This document shows, piece by piece, positions 10,674-19,340 of a DNA stretch of 64,000 bases; the stretch's first letter is position 1; each line of letters opens with the position of its first letter. Origin of the DNA: Caecitellus pseudoparvulus. Lineage: Eukaryota; Bigyra: Bicosoecida. The notes below the pieces were generated by a model that was not told where the DNA came from, searched no databases, and was given only the letters and a program-made list of their open reading frames with translations. A program made the position numbers and the translations under genes. The DNA lies in the NCBI GenBank assembly GCA_965644315.1, contig CBFFRQ010000028.1:1-64000 (forward strand), read 5' to 3'.

Positions 10674-12380
10674 CTCATGCCATGGTCATTCAGCACTGGG
10701 TCCCTCCTCCACCGCCAGCAGCTTGGTCAGCGACCAGTCCGCACTGCGAGTAGGCCGAGACAACAGCAGCGGCGAGCTTCACCGGCAGCAGCGGGGCCAG
10801 GGAACGCAAGCCCTCACACTTCACATTCAACAGTGTTTCTACGGTGTTAACATGCAAATCACGGCAGCCGCCCCCACCTCGCGTCAGGCTCACAAATATC
10901 TCCCGTGCAAGACACTGCACCTACATCCGATTTCCGCAGCTCAGCTGCCAGCTCTGCACTGCCCCCGGGCGTCCTGCCGCTGGATTACAGCGGCAAGGCG
11001 AATTATTTCACTTTGACATATGCATGATAGATTTCAATGATGGCCACTCAGGGCTCCCATTCCTGCCCCTTTCGCTGCCAGGCTGCAGAACGAGTTTGAC
11101 TGGCTCTGCTCACGGCAGCGCAAACCAACGCAAGGCGCTGCTGTCTACGATGGCATGGCTGCCCAGGTGCAGGGACTGCACATCACACCATGGCATGCTT
11201 GGCAGTATTGGGTTGCCTCCAGACTTGTTTGTTCAATGGAATCCAATGACGGCACGGCCATGACCTGCCCAGGCAAGGCTCACACCTGTCAAGCATCGAA
11301 GGCCAAGCCTGGCAAACTGTGTGGCGGGGTGAGCATGAAGCAAGACATCTGACCTTCACAGATGCTCCCCAAGGCTGGGGGTCGATTTGCTAATGTCAAC
11401 CGCAGTGCTCCACACGCTGGCGATGCTGCTTGCCCAGCTTTGAACGATCTGAAACGTAATGCACATGAGAACAGTGTCTGTCTGGAACACGCCCACATGC
11501 TGGACCAAGGCCCGGTATATGCAGATGAGGCTCAGAAGACTTTTGCTGGGCCCTTGCGGCAAAAGTTGCTCCCGAATTCTGGGGGTGCCGCAGACGGCAA
11601 AAGTTTCTACTGGCCCCACGAGGTGGTCGCCGCACCTCCCGGATGGACGAAAGTCCTGAAAACGTGCATCCGGTACTGTGGGGCCGTGTTTGATCACGTG
11701 GTAGAAGCTCAACTTCAGGGCGCAGGCGTGGAACGCGGGCAGCCCGCCGCGGACCTCGCGCGGCGGGCCCGCTACACGGCCGCCACGCCTGCCGCCTGGA
11801 CCATGCCGAGCCACCTCGCTCCTGGGCGAGATGGCGCAGCAGAGGAGGAAGAAAGTGAGTGATAAAAGCTTGCTTTGGGTTGATAGTGCATTCCAAGATG
11901 TTATTCTGAAATTCCCAGTGTCGTAACGCGCGGCGGGGCCGTTTTGGGTCGCGGGGTGGCGCGGTGTGCGCGGGGTCGCCGCGGCGCCCCCAGCACGCCA
12001 AGGCCGAAACCCGCGCCCAACTCACCCAACTGGCGCCGAACGCCTGAATGACGACGACCAACATTAAACTACCATGTTCTTGATGGAACCTACTCATTTC
12101 ACACGGTGACCCACCATGTTTCGTGCAAGATATGTGCGCGACGCAAGCGAGCGCCGCAGCCCGCTTCTTTCGAGGAGCAAGTGTGAGGTGAGTGTGGTTG
12201 AAAACAAGAGGCTGTGATGCATTGAACTTCCTAACCTAGCCTCAGATCGGTTGAAACTCGCGTCCACAGCTCGATCGTCTCAGATTGCGGGAAGTTCCTT
12301 CACCTCAAGGGTGCTCGGTGACTCAAGCCATCCTTGGCGCAGAGAACCGGCAGGAGACATTCAGCTACAAGCGTCGCACC
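10674..12380. other. long gene-poor interval
   Basis: About 1.7 kb with overlapping short frames on both strands and no recognisable protein domain. A possible two-exon micro-ORF on the plus strand (11831-11854 joined to 11994-12047, with GTGAGT donor and CCCCCAG acceptor) would give a basic 25-residue peptide, but support is weak. The 5' exon of the large Cys-rich gene may lie at the left end of this interval. Confidence 0.4.
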
Positions 12381-15300
12381 TCAGTGCACAGCGTTTCGTT
12401 TTCTGGCTGCCACTGCACGCCTGCGAAGGGTCAGTTGTTGCGCCGCTCTTTGTGCATCATCGGCACACAGCACTTGGACTGAAGCCCCTTGGGCTGTTGA
12501 CTCCTGCACGCGGGAGCTTGGCGCATACGCCCCCGCGCCAATGAAGGGTACTGGCAGTCCCTCCAAGAACCGATCCAGAGCAAGTCGAAATATGCCGGGG
12601 GACGAGTCTCGCAGGGGCTTGGAGAAGAGAGACACAAGCGTAACTGCAAAGAGGATGCGGAAAGGCACGAGGCACAGCACGATTGCCCCGACAACACATA
12701 TGAACATGAACAAGCGAGTCCGCTGAGGGTCCCTCCAGCACAAGAGTGCTCGCACCCTTTGCAAGAAGTCCATGTGGATGTGGAGTTGAAGCTTGATGCG
12801 CCCCAAGCTGGACTGCAGCGCTTTCCAGCGGCCAATCAAGGAAGTCTGTTTGATGGCTTCGCGGTGCAGGCTCAGCGCCCCGTGCAGCCAGTCAACATAG
12901 TCTGGCGGGAGGGACTTGTGCGCGAGGATGGCAAAGGCGAGGATGAACAACGAGATAGGGGCCAGAAAGTGCAGTACATCCCACCACGCCAGCAACAGCA
13001 AGAACATGAGAACGGTCGCGCTGAGTGTGGGCGACTCCCAGGCGAGAGTGTAGCGAACCAAGGCTCTGACAGTCTGCACTGGAAGCAGTACCTCTTGCTG
13101 CAGACGGCGGATGGTGGAGGCGGCACTGGCCACGTCCACGGTTCTGGAGTCCGCCTGGCGGACCAAGCGCACTTCTGGCGACTTGGAGATGAATGCAAGC
13201 GTTCGTCTAAGCCACGGGGGATGTGCCGTATCGCGCAAGTGCAGCACAGCTTGCCGGGACAGCGCGTCCAAGGGCAGGTTCTGCCATGCATACCCGTCGC
13301 TGAGGACCTGGGAGAGCGGGGCAGTCTCCTTCTCAAGCCTCGAATGTTCTTTCCCTGGTCCTGTGGGTTGCAGCACGGTAGAGGGCTCACTGGCATGAAA
13401 CGGGGGTGGCGTGCTCCACGTTGCCGGCACTGAGCACACTATGTGGCTTCTAGATGACGATCCTCGTGAATAACCCGCCATGGATGCCGTGCCGCGCAGT
13501 TGTGGCTGATTCAAGGCCTGAGAACAGAACAGCAGCCCTCCATGGAGCCGGCCCGTCGCCTTGAGCAGAGCCCGCGTTCGAATGAGGTTAATTGCTGCGC
13601 TTGAAACCAGGCGCAACGCAGCAGTCTCATCTTCAGAGAATGGCCGCGCTAGCCGGTTCTTCAGCCAAGCCAGCTGCGTGCGGGGCTGAAGCTCTTGACC
13701 TGAGCCCCATCGAACAAGCAGTGTGCTTCCACGCTCCACCAGGTCGCCCCACAGTGCGGATGCACGAATGCCCAGCCGAGAGCTTAGAATGTACCCAGCA
13801 CGGAGCTCCTCCAGGGCTTCCCGAACAACACGGCGACGTCCACCGACACGCTCTTCACCTTGTCCCAAAACTATGTCTTTTGCGTGGCTGAAAGACAAAG
13901 TGACGCTCGGATCTATTGTGCCAGGGAGTGTCACTTGGATGCCGCTGAAGGCTCCATTGTATGCCTGCGAAAAGGGAATGCACTGAAGCAAGTCCCACAC
14001 CGCGCGAATGGAGCTGAGTGCCAAGGACATTCTACCATCCAGGGCTTGGACAGATTGCGTCGCTGATGCCGACTGAGCCGAGCCAGACCACGTCGTGACA
14101 ACAGACCTGGCGCCAGTGATGCGGTGTGCAAATACCTGCTGAGGGGCCCGGCCACCCCCTTGAGCGCTGGCTGCCATTTCGAGCTGGATACCCCGCTGCT
14201 CGTCCAAGGTTTGCCCGGCGATCTGCGAGTGTAAGGGGCTCTCCAGGGGGAATCCACGTGGATCGCGCATGGAATAGTAGTCGTCAAGAAAGCCCTCGAT
14301 GTGCAGCTTCCACTGGAAGGCATGCAGGGTTCGAGCTTGCGCTGCAGTTGGCGCAGCAAGGACTTGGGCCAGAGTGAAAGCAATCTTCAAAGTGCTCGGT
14401 GCCGATGCATCATCTTGCGCTGCATCGGGGCATACACGCCTGACATCACACTGGGACAGGTGCAGGCCATTGTCAACAAATCCTCCAAGGCCAATGGCTG
14501 TGTGGCAGTACTCCATGGCGCCCAGTCTGTGAATGGGCAAGATCAGCACCTCGTTGGGGGATGTTTTGAAGTACACACCACGACTGCTCAGCATGAGACT
14601 GCCTTGCACCTGGACACTGACTTGCCTGTGCTTGATGAAAGCACGCCCGACGCCGGTGTCGAGCAGCAGCAGTAGCTCCTCGTCAATCGGAGGCAATTGC
14701 GCAGATTCTTCGGAATTGCCTTGGTGAAACGCATGCAGCCTGTCCTGCTCCTCTGTGCTGTCCCCGAAGCTATCTGCAGTGTCTGTGTCTGCAGATGTGA
14801 AGGCCCCACTGTCCCCCTCTCCAGGGGGTGGGATGAGCGCAAGGTACTTGCGCTGCTTCGATGTCATGCGCGGTGCCGCTGCTTCAGACGAAGCATGACC
14901 TTTTGAATGCCCTTGCTCATCCGCAGAGGCACCGAAGACGGAGTGCAGCTCTTTCTGCAGCGCTGGGGCCGCATCTGCGGAGCGCGGTCCATGCTGCAGG
15001 GCCTTCTGTTCAGCAGTGCTGCCTGTTGCTGCCTTGGCAGTCTCTTCAGCATGCCGCCGAGCAAATTTGAACGCCCTGGCCACTCGTCGACGGTGCCTGG
15101 CCCACTGGCGAAACGTGCGGCCACTTGGAGGACGCTTCACTTCGACTGGTCCGAGCCTTAGCTTGCTTGAGGAAGGGCGATGTCCAGGCAATGTCGCGGG
15201 AGATACGAGAGTGGGCCTGTGCCGGTTGTTTGCCCGAGTCGCAGGTATGCGAGGTGCGGGCGCAAACAGCGAGGGCCACAGTTTCGCCACGGTGCCGGAC

Positions 15301-18300
15301 GCATTCTTTTCGAGCCAAGAGCGCAGTTGATCGCAAGCTGATGCGGTGCTGCTTGGCAGCGAAGCTAAAACCGACGCCATGGTGCGTTTGGGGGGGAGTT
15401 GCGACAGGTATGAGTGCGGGGGAGCTGACAACACACTCCAGCTGTGCGGGGACTCGAGCAAGGGGAGTCCGTCGCGCAGCTGCTCGCTCAGCTGCTCGCC
15501 TGTAGGCATCCCCATCAGCTCCGGGAGCAAGCGTCCTGGGCTTGGTAATGGTGGGAGCTGCTGCACCGGAGCTGATGCCTTGACTGTCAGCACCAGGTCG
15601 CTGAACTCTTCCAGCTTCACCAGCACCTCATTCGGGTCCAGCTGCAGCTGAGACTTGACAGTTTCCCAAGCAAGGCGGCGATGCACGGCGCCTGGGCGCA
15701 AGGCATGAATGTAACGTTCAAATTGCTCAAAGGCTAGGACCCGCTCTGTGACTTGCATGACGTTGTCAGCTTCTCGGCGCAGCTGGAGAGTGACAGGCAC
15801 AGTGTCCTCCACAAGCGCATCAAACACCCCTCCTGCCGAGAAAGCATCGCCCAGCACTTCAAAGAATGTCCCACAAAGCGTAACAAAGTGGTGCCTGCGT
15901 AGGATCCCGTTCTTGCATGCGGCACGCACAGCCTTGGGTGGAAGCGTGCCCCAATCGGCGCCCTCTGGGACAGCAACGGGATCCAGTGCTGCAGGGGACG
16001 CTCCGCCAGCCACAGCACCAGCGCCATGAAGCGTCGAAGAATCCAGGGCTTGTGAGGCAGCGATAAGAATCGCAAATGCTGCTTCAGGGTCGTCAAAGTA
16101 CAGGGAAGGCTGCGCTTGTGCCTGGGACAATACAGCAAACAGCTGTGGGGGAAGGGCACTTTGCAGCACCTGCTTCACTTGCTCGAGTGACGAATGGGCA
16201 GGGGCTGCCCCTTTAGCTTCAGGGTGGCGGAGGTTTTGCAGGTGCACACCTTGCTTTGTAGCCTCAGCACCCTCGGGAAGCATGGTGGACTGCCCTCCCC
16301 CTACCCAACCTTGCTGCTGCAAGGATGATAAAAGTGCGCTGCGGGATGTCGTCCCGATGAGCAAGGTTCCAAGCCGATCAACCGCGCCGAGCACCGCTTC
16401 GGAGTTGTGGCGGGCAAGCTTCCAAACTCTGTCCGGGGCCAAGCACACGAGGTGCGCAGTGGGGTGCAGCTTCGAGTACGTTGCCCCAGACAGCACGCTG
16501 GGCGGAGTTTCACTCAGACGTGCAATGCTCTCCAAGACGACGTTTCGGGTGCCTCCCAAGTCTCGTCCGGGTGGCGCCGCGGACGCTGTACGGTAGGCAT
16601 CCTCGACGGACGCCCACCGAAGGGTTGGAAGCCCACTCGCCTGAACTGCTTCATGCCTAGCGTGCGCCCGTTCAGCATGAGATGTAGCGGTCGTGGAGGG
16701 TCTGTCACTGTGAGGTCCATGCTGAGAGGTGCGGGCACCTTGGTTTCGCGATCCTGACGCGGAGCGCAGCCAAACATTCGACACTGCGGGGGTAGATGCC
16801 TCCATCAGCGCCATCCCATGTTCAGATGCCTGCAACACATCTTCACCATTCGCGCGTGCATGCCTGATTTCCACGTGTGGCCCATACTGAGGACGATCTG
16901 TCGTCGTCGAGCGGCCATGGACAGCGCCAGCGAGAGCCCGAGTGCTTCGCAGGGATTCGGCCAGCGAGCTTGGCTGCATGTGAAGCGGAATTTCGGACGG
17001 CATGTACGGGCCACTTGCACTGCTAGACATTTGCGCATCTGTTTGCATCAATCGCAGCATTTTCCCCAGGGCTCGCAACCACGCCCGTTGGTTTGCTGGG
17101 GTGCCTGCTCCCACCACCACCGTGCGTGGCAGTTGGCCCAGCGACCGAAGGATGAACACACAGCGCTGCCGCACAGCTGAGAGACCTAGACGTGAGAGTT
17201 CAGACACGTGCACAGGATCTGTGATGAGCTCTGTGTGGTTCAGACAGATGCCGCCTCGTGGGCGCCAAGGATAAGACTCTCCTGAGCCTGCCTCGCTCGC
17301 AAACCACTGCAGTGAGCCGTCTGACCCCAGCTTGAACTTGCACACGGACCAAGACTTTCCAAGCAACTTGCTCTTCCACAAGTAAAGATTGCCCTCCAAC
17401 ACACACCGGCAGCCGGCCGAGCCACTAGCCTGAAGAGCGATCTCACTAGGCATTCGAAGAGCTGCCAGGGCGGGCAAGAGGCTCTCAGGTGTTGCTGTGG
17501 CACCCTCGAACTGCATCTGCACACTATACAGCGCCCTACATGGTGCCGTATGAGGCAAGGCTACCTGGTGCTCCGCAGAAGCGGTGCCTCCTTCGCGTAA
17601 AGCTGATGCTGCCACTGCTGAAACCGCAGCTGCTGTGTCGGCTGCGAGGCTGGCATGGCTTGCAGGCAGGCACATGAGAGAGGGCGCCACCCGCCAATCT
17701 GCAGCCCAGTCCCCATTTTTTGCCTTTCGTAGGCCTGCTGCATGAGTGAGGGCGTCATGGGCCGTCGTGATCGCCACTTGGAAGCCAATTGAGTTTGTGT
17801 CAGGCATGGGCGTGTCACCCAGGACTTCGAGGACAGGGTCAGACGAGGCCAGACTGAGGCTGCTGCTGTGCATGACGACCCGGAAGCCTGCTGCTTTGTC
17901 TTTTACGAGCGAGAGGCACACCCAGCCAGAGAGCAGCGGTGGGCTGCTTGCTGTGTCATCGCAGACCAACTTCACGCTGCCACGACCCCGCCACAGCTGC
18001 ACTGGCCAGGGGGGCGGAACAGGGAGCAGCAGCTTGGGAGATCGCTGGAATTTTACTCGCACCGGTCTCGGGGCATTTTGAAGGGCTTGGATCGGGTCAC
18101 GGTACTCAAGGGGGCTCCCTCGCGCCGGCACCACTTCAGCCAGGACCGAGCCCAGAGACACGCCAAGCAGCGCTGCCTGGCCGCTTTCCCCCGAGGGAGT
18201 TGCGACGAACCGCACGACCATGAGGAAGCCATGCACGTCCTCGAGAGCCAGTCCGAGAGGGCCGTCTGAAAATGTCACGAAGTAGTCCAGCACGCCGTCT

Positions 18301-18305
18301 GCCAT
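12381..18305 (-). CDS. PDZ-like / PH / DUF639-like membrane protein, 1974 aa
   Basis: One uninterrupted frame begins at a clean ATG. The N-terminus (about residues 5-90) resembles a PDZ fold (GPLGLALEDVHGF, then LGVSLGSVLAEV). A PH-like domain lies around 300-420 (LEGNLYLWKSKLLGKSW, ending near QRAWLRALGKML). The region from about 770 to the end resembles the plant/algal DUF639 family: a helical part, a GRAM-like strand block near 1300 (QGSLMLSSRGVYFKTSPNEV), and C-terminal paired hydrophobic helices (LSATVLMFLLLLAWWDVLHF and a second pair near 1860-1900). Long Ser/Pro/Ala-rich linkers join these parts. GRAM and PH modules usually bind phosphoinositides, and the C-terminal helices suggest an ER or membrane-contact location; this is inference. 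DUF639 proteins are usually about 700 aa, so the N-terminal PDZ+PH extension is unusual. Domain calls were made by eye and the DUF639 call is tentative. Confidence 0.6.
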   Translation of the reverse strand: MADGVLDYFVTFSDGPLGLALEDVHGFLMVVRFVATPSGESGQAALLGVSLGSVLAEVVPARGSPLEYRDPIQALQNAPRPVRVKFQRSPKLLLPVPPPWPVQLWRGRGSVKLVCDDTASSPPLLSGWVCLSLVKDKAAGFRVVMHSSSLSLASSDPVLEVLGDTPMPDTNSIGFQVAITTAHDALTHAAGLRKAKNGDWAADWRVAPSLMCLPASHASLAADTAAAVSAVAASALREGGTASAEHQVALPHTAPCRALYSVQMQFEGATATPESLLPALAALRMPSEIALQASGSAGCRCVLEGNLYLWKSKLLGKSWSVCKFKLGSDGSLQWFASEAGSGESYPWRPRGGICLNHTELITDPVHVSELSRLGLSAVRQRCVFILRSLGQLPRTVVVGAGTPANQRAWLRALGKMLRLMQTDAQMSSSASGPYMPSEIPLHMQPSSLAESLRSTRALAGAVHGRSTTTDRPQYGPHVEIRHARANGEDVLQASEHGMALMEASTPAVSNVWLRSASGSRNQGARTSQHGPHSDRPSTTATSHAERAHARHEAVQASGLPTLRWASVEDAYRTASAAPPGRDLGGTRNVVLESIARLSETPPSVLSGATYSKLHPTAHLVCLAPDRVWKLARHNSEAVLGAVDRLGTLLIGTTSRSALLSSLQQQGWVGGGQSTMLPEGAEATKQGVHLQNLRHPEAKGAAPAHSSLEQVKQVLQSALPPQLFAVLSQAQAQPSLYFDDPEAAFAILIAASQALDSSTLHGAGAVAGGASPAALDPVAVPEGADWGTLPPKAVRAACKNGILRRHHFVTLCGTFFEVLGDAFSAGGVFDALVEDTVPVTLQLRREADNVMQVTERVLAFEQFERYIHALRPGAVHRRLAWETVKSQLQLDPNEVLVKLEEFSDLVLTVKASAPVQQLPPLPSPGRLLPELMGMPTGEQLSEQLRDGLPLLESPHSWSVLSAPPHSYLSQLPPKRTMASVLASLPSSTASACDQLRSWLEKNASGTVAKLWPSLFAPAPRIPATRANNRHRPTLVSPATLPGHRPSSSKLRLGPVEVKRPPSGRTFRQWARHRRRVARAFKFARRHAEETAKAATGSTAEQKALQHGPRSADAAPALQKELHSVFGASADEQGHSKGHASSEAAAPRMTSKQRKYLALIPPPGEGDSGAFTSADTDTADSFGDSTEEQDRLHAFHQGNSEESAQLPPIDEELLLLLDTGVGRAFIKHRQVSVQVQGSLMLSSRGVYFKTSPNEVLILPIHRLGAMEYCHTAIGLGGFVDNGLHLSQCDVRRVCPDAAQDDASAPSTLKIAFTLAQVLAAPTAAQARTLHAFQWKLHIEGFLDDYYSMRDPRGFPLESPLHSQIAGQTLDEQRGIQLEMAASAQGGGRAPQQVFAHRITGARSVVTTWSGSAQSASATQSVQALDGRMSLALSSIRAVWDLLQCIPFSQAYNGAFSGIQVTLPGTIDPSVTLSFSHAKDIVLGQGEERVGGRRRVVREALEELRAGYILSSRLGIRASALWGDLVERGSTLLVRWGSGQELQPRTQLAWLKNRLARPFSEDETAALRLVSSAAINLIRTRALLKATGRLHGGLLFCSQALNQPQLRGTASMAGYSRGSSSRSHIVCSVPATWSTPPPFHASEPSTVLQPTGPGKEHSRLEKETAPLSQVLSDGYAWQNLPLDALSRQAVLHLRDTAHPPWLRRTLAFISKSPEVRLVRQADSRTVDVASAASTIRRLQQEVLLPVQTVRALVRYTLAWESPTLSATVLMFLLLLAWWDVLHFLAPISLFILAFAILAHKSLPPDYVDWLHGALSLHREAIKQTSLIGRWKALQSSLGRIKLQLHIHMDFLQRVRALLCWRDPQRTRLFMFICVVGAIVLCLVPFRILFAVTLVSLFSKPLRDSSPGIFRLALDRFLEGLPVPFIGAGAYAPSSRVQESTAQGASVQVLCADDAQRAAQQLTLRRRAVAARKRNAVH

Positions 18306-18631
18306 GACGAAACGCTGTCAAAACGCCGCGCTGATGCAGCCTCTGCCATGTGGGACCAGTGCCGGCACTGCAAAACATCGCTGCATGGAAATTAGGTTTT
18401 ATTTCATTTTTTGTTCGGCTCCTGGCTCTGTCGGGGACGTGTGGCCACTTCGGCACTCCGTCCCATGCACCAAGATCTGCCCTTTCAGGATCCTGAAGCA
18501 GCAAGTTCAATGGATGGCGCACTTCACAACGGCTCGGACGCATGCAGCAAAAATTGCGGTCATTCTCCCTTCGCTCCATGATCGCAGCGCTGTTCAAAGC
18601 CATGCAGGCATGCCCAGGGCCTGTCCGCAAC
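18306..18631. other. short gene-free spacer
   Basis: 326 bases between the stop of the glyoxalase-fold gene and the start of the PDZ/PH/DUF639-like gene on the same strand. It includes an AT-richer patch (18385-18420, ATTAGGTTTTATTTCATTTT), which may be a 3' processing signal or core promoter element. No gene is seen. Confidence 0.4.
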
Positions 18632-19327
18632 TCAGCGCTCGCTGCCACTGGAACTTTGCAAAGGGGACCTCTCAACGCCACTCTCCAACAACGTCAGCAT
18701 GTGGCCATCTGGTGATCGGATCACTGCAAGCCGTCCTTCGGGGCTGTACTGGATGGCACCGTCCATGACGGCACCCGCTGGCATGCACGCTGCCATGCAC
18801 GAGTCAAGGTCCTCCACGTGTAGCGAGATGATGGGCGTGCTACCGCCGATACAGTCAGTGGCCTTGGCAGGGTCACCGGCCCTGAGGATCAGGGGAATGG
18901 AGCAGCCGGTCTCTGCAACATGGCACCAGGAGGCAAGGGGTGTCAAAGTGCGCAAGCTCTTCAGGCCAGCGCCGCACAACCGCGCACCAAAGGAAACGAG
19001 TGAATCTTCCAGCTGAGCTGCAGCCTTCAGACCCAACCCTGTGTAAAAGGCTTTTGAAGCCGTGACGTCCCGCACCATCAACACGATTGGCCCCAGCGTT
19101 GTCTGCCGTGCCATGCTGCGGAAACTGGTCGGACTGCGAAACTCTTCGAGGTCTAGACCACGGAAAGGAAGGGCGCGGGTGCACATCAGCAGGTGCATTG
19201 CGGGGGATTTCACCCCAATCGAGCAGGCTGCGAGCTTGCTCACGAGGGCATTGTTTTGTGGCGGGTCCCGGAGCGACTTCCACTGCTGAGAAGTGCAGCG
19301 TCCTTGCATACGCTCAATACATGCCAT
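18632..19327 (-). CDS. glyoxalase/bleomycin-resistance (VOC) fold protein
   Basis: The C-terminal 160 residues form a VOC domain: TLGPIVLMVRDVTASKAFYT, GLGLKAAAQLEDSLVSFG, then SLHVEDLDSCMAACMPAGA and IRSPDGHMLTLLES. VOC proteins are metalloenzymes or binding proteins acting on small molecules, and the substrate cannot be read here. The strict glyoxalase I metal set (His/Glu at fixed places) is not clearly present, so lactoylglutathione lyase is not claimed. The frame opens at an ATG at 19327, only 13 bases after the exchanger stop codon, which leaves no room for separate UTRs. The inner ATG at 19114 (MARQTTLGP), just before the domain, is therefore a serious alternative. If the longer form is real, its Arg-containing, Asp-poor leader could be an organelle transit peptide. 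Confidence 0.7.
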   Translation of the reverse strand: MACIERMQGRCTSQQWKSLRDPPQNNALVSKLAACSIGVKSPAMHLLMCTRALPFRGLDLEEFRSPTSFRSMARQTTLGPIVLMVRDVTASKAFYTGLGLKAAAQLEDSLVSFGARLCGAGLKSLRTLTPLASWCHVAETGCSIPLILRAGDPAKATDCIGGSTPIISLHVEDLDSCMAACMPAGAVMDGAIQYSPEGRLAVIRSPDGHMLTLLESGVERSPLQSSSGSER

Positions 19328-19340
19328 TCGCTGGATAGTG

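Noticed and set aside
11396-12097. 233-codon minus-strand frame in the gap
   Set aside because: No recognisable domain, no start context, and overlapping frames on the other strand of equal quality.
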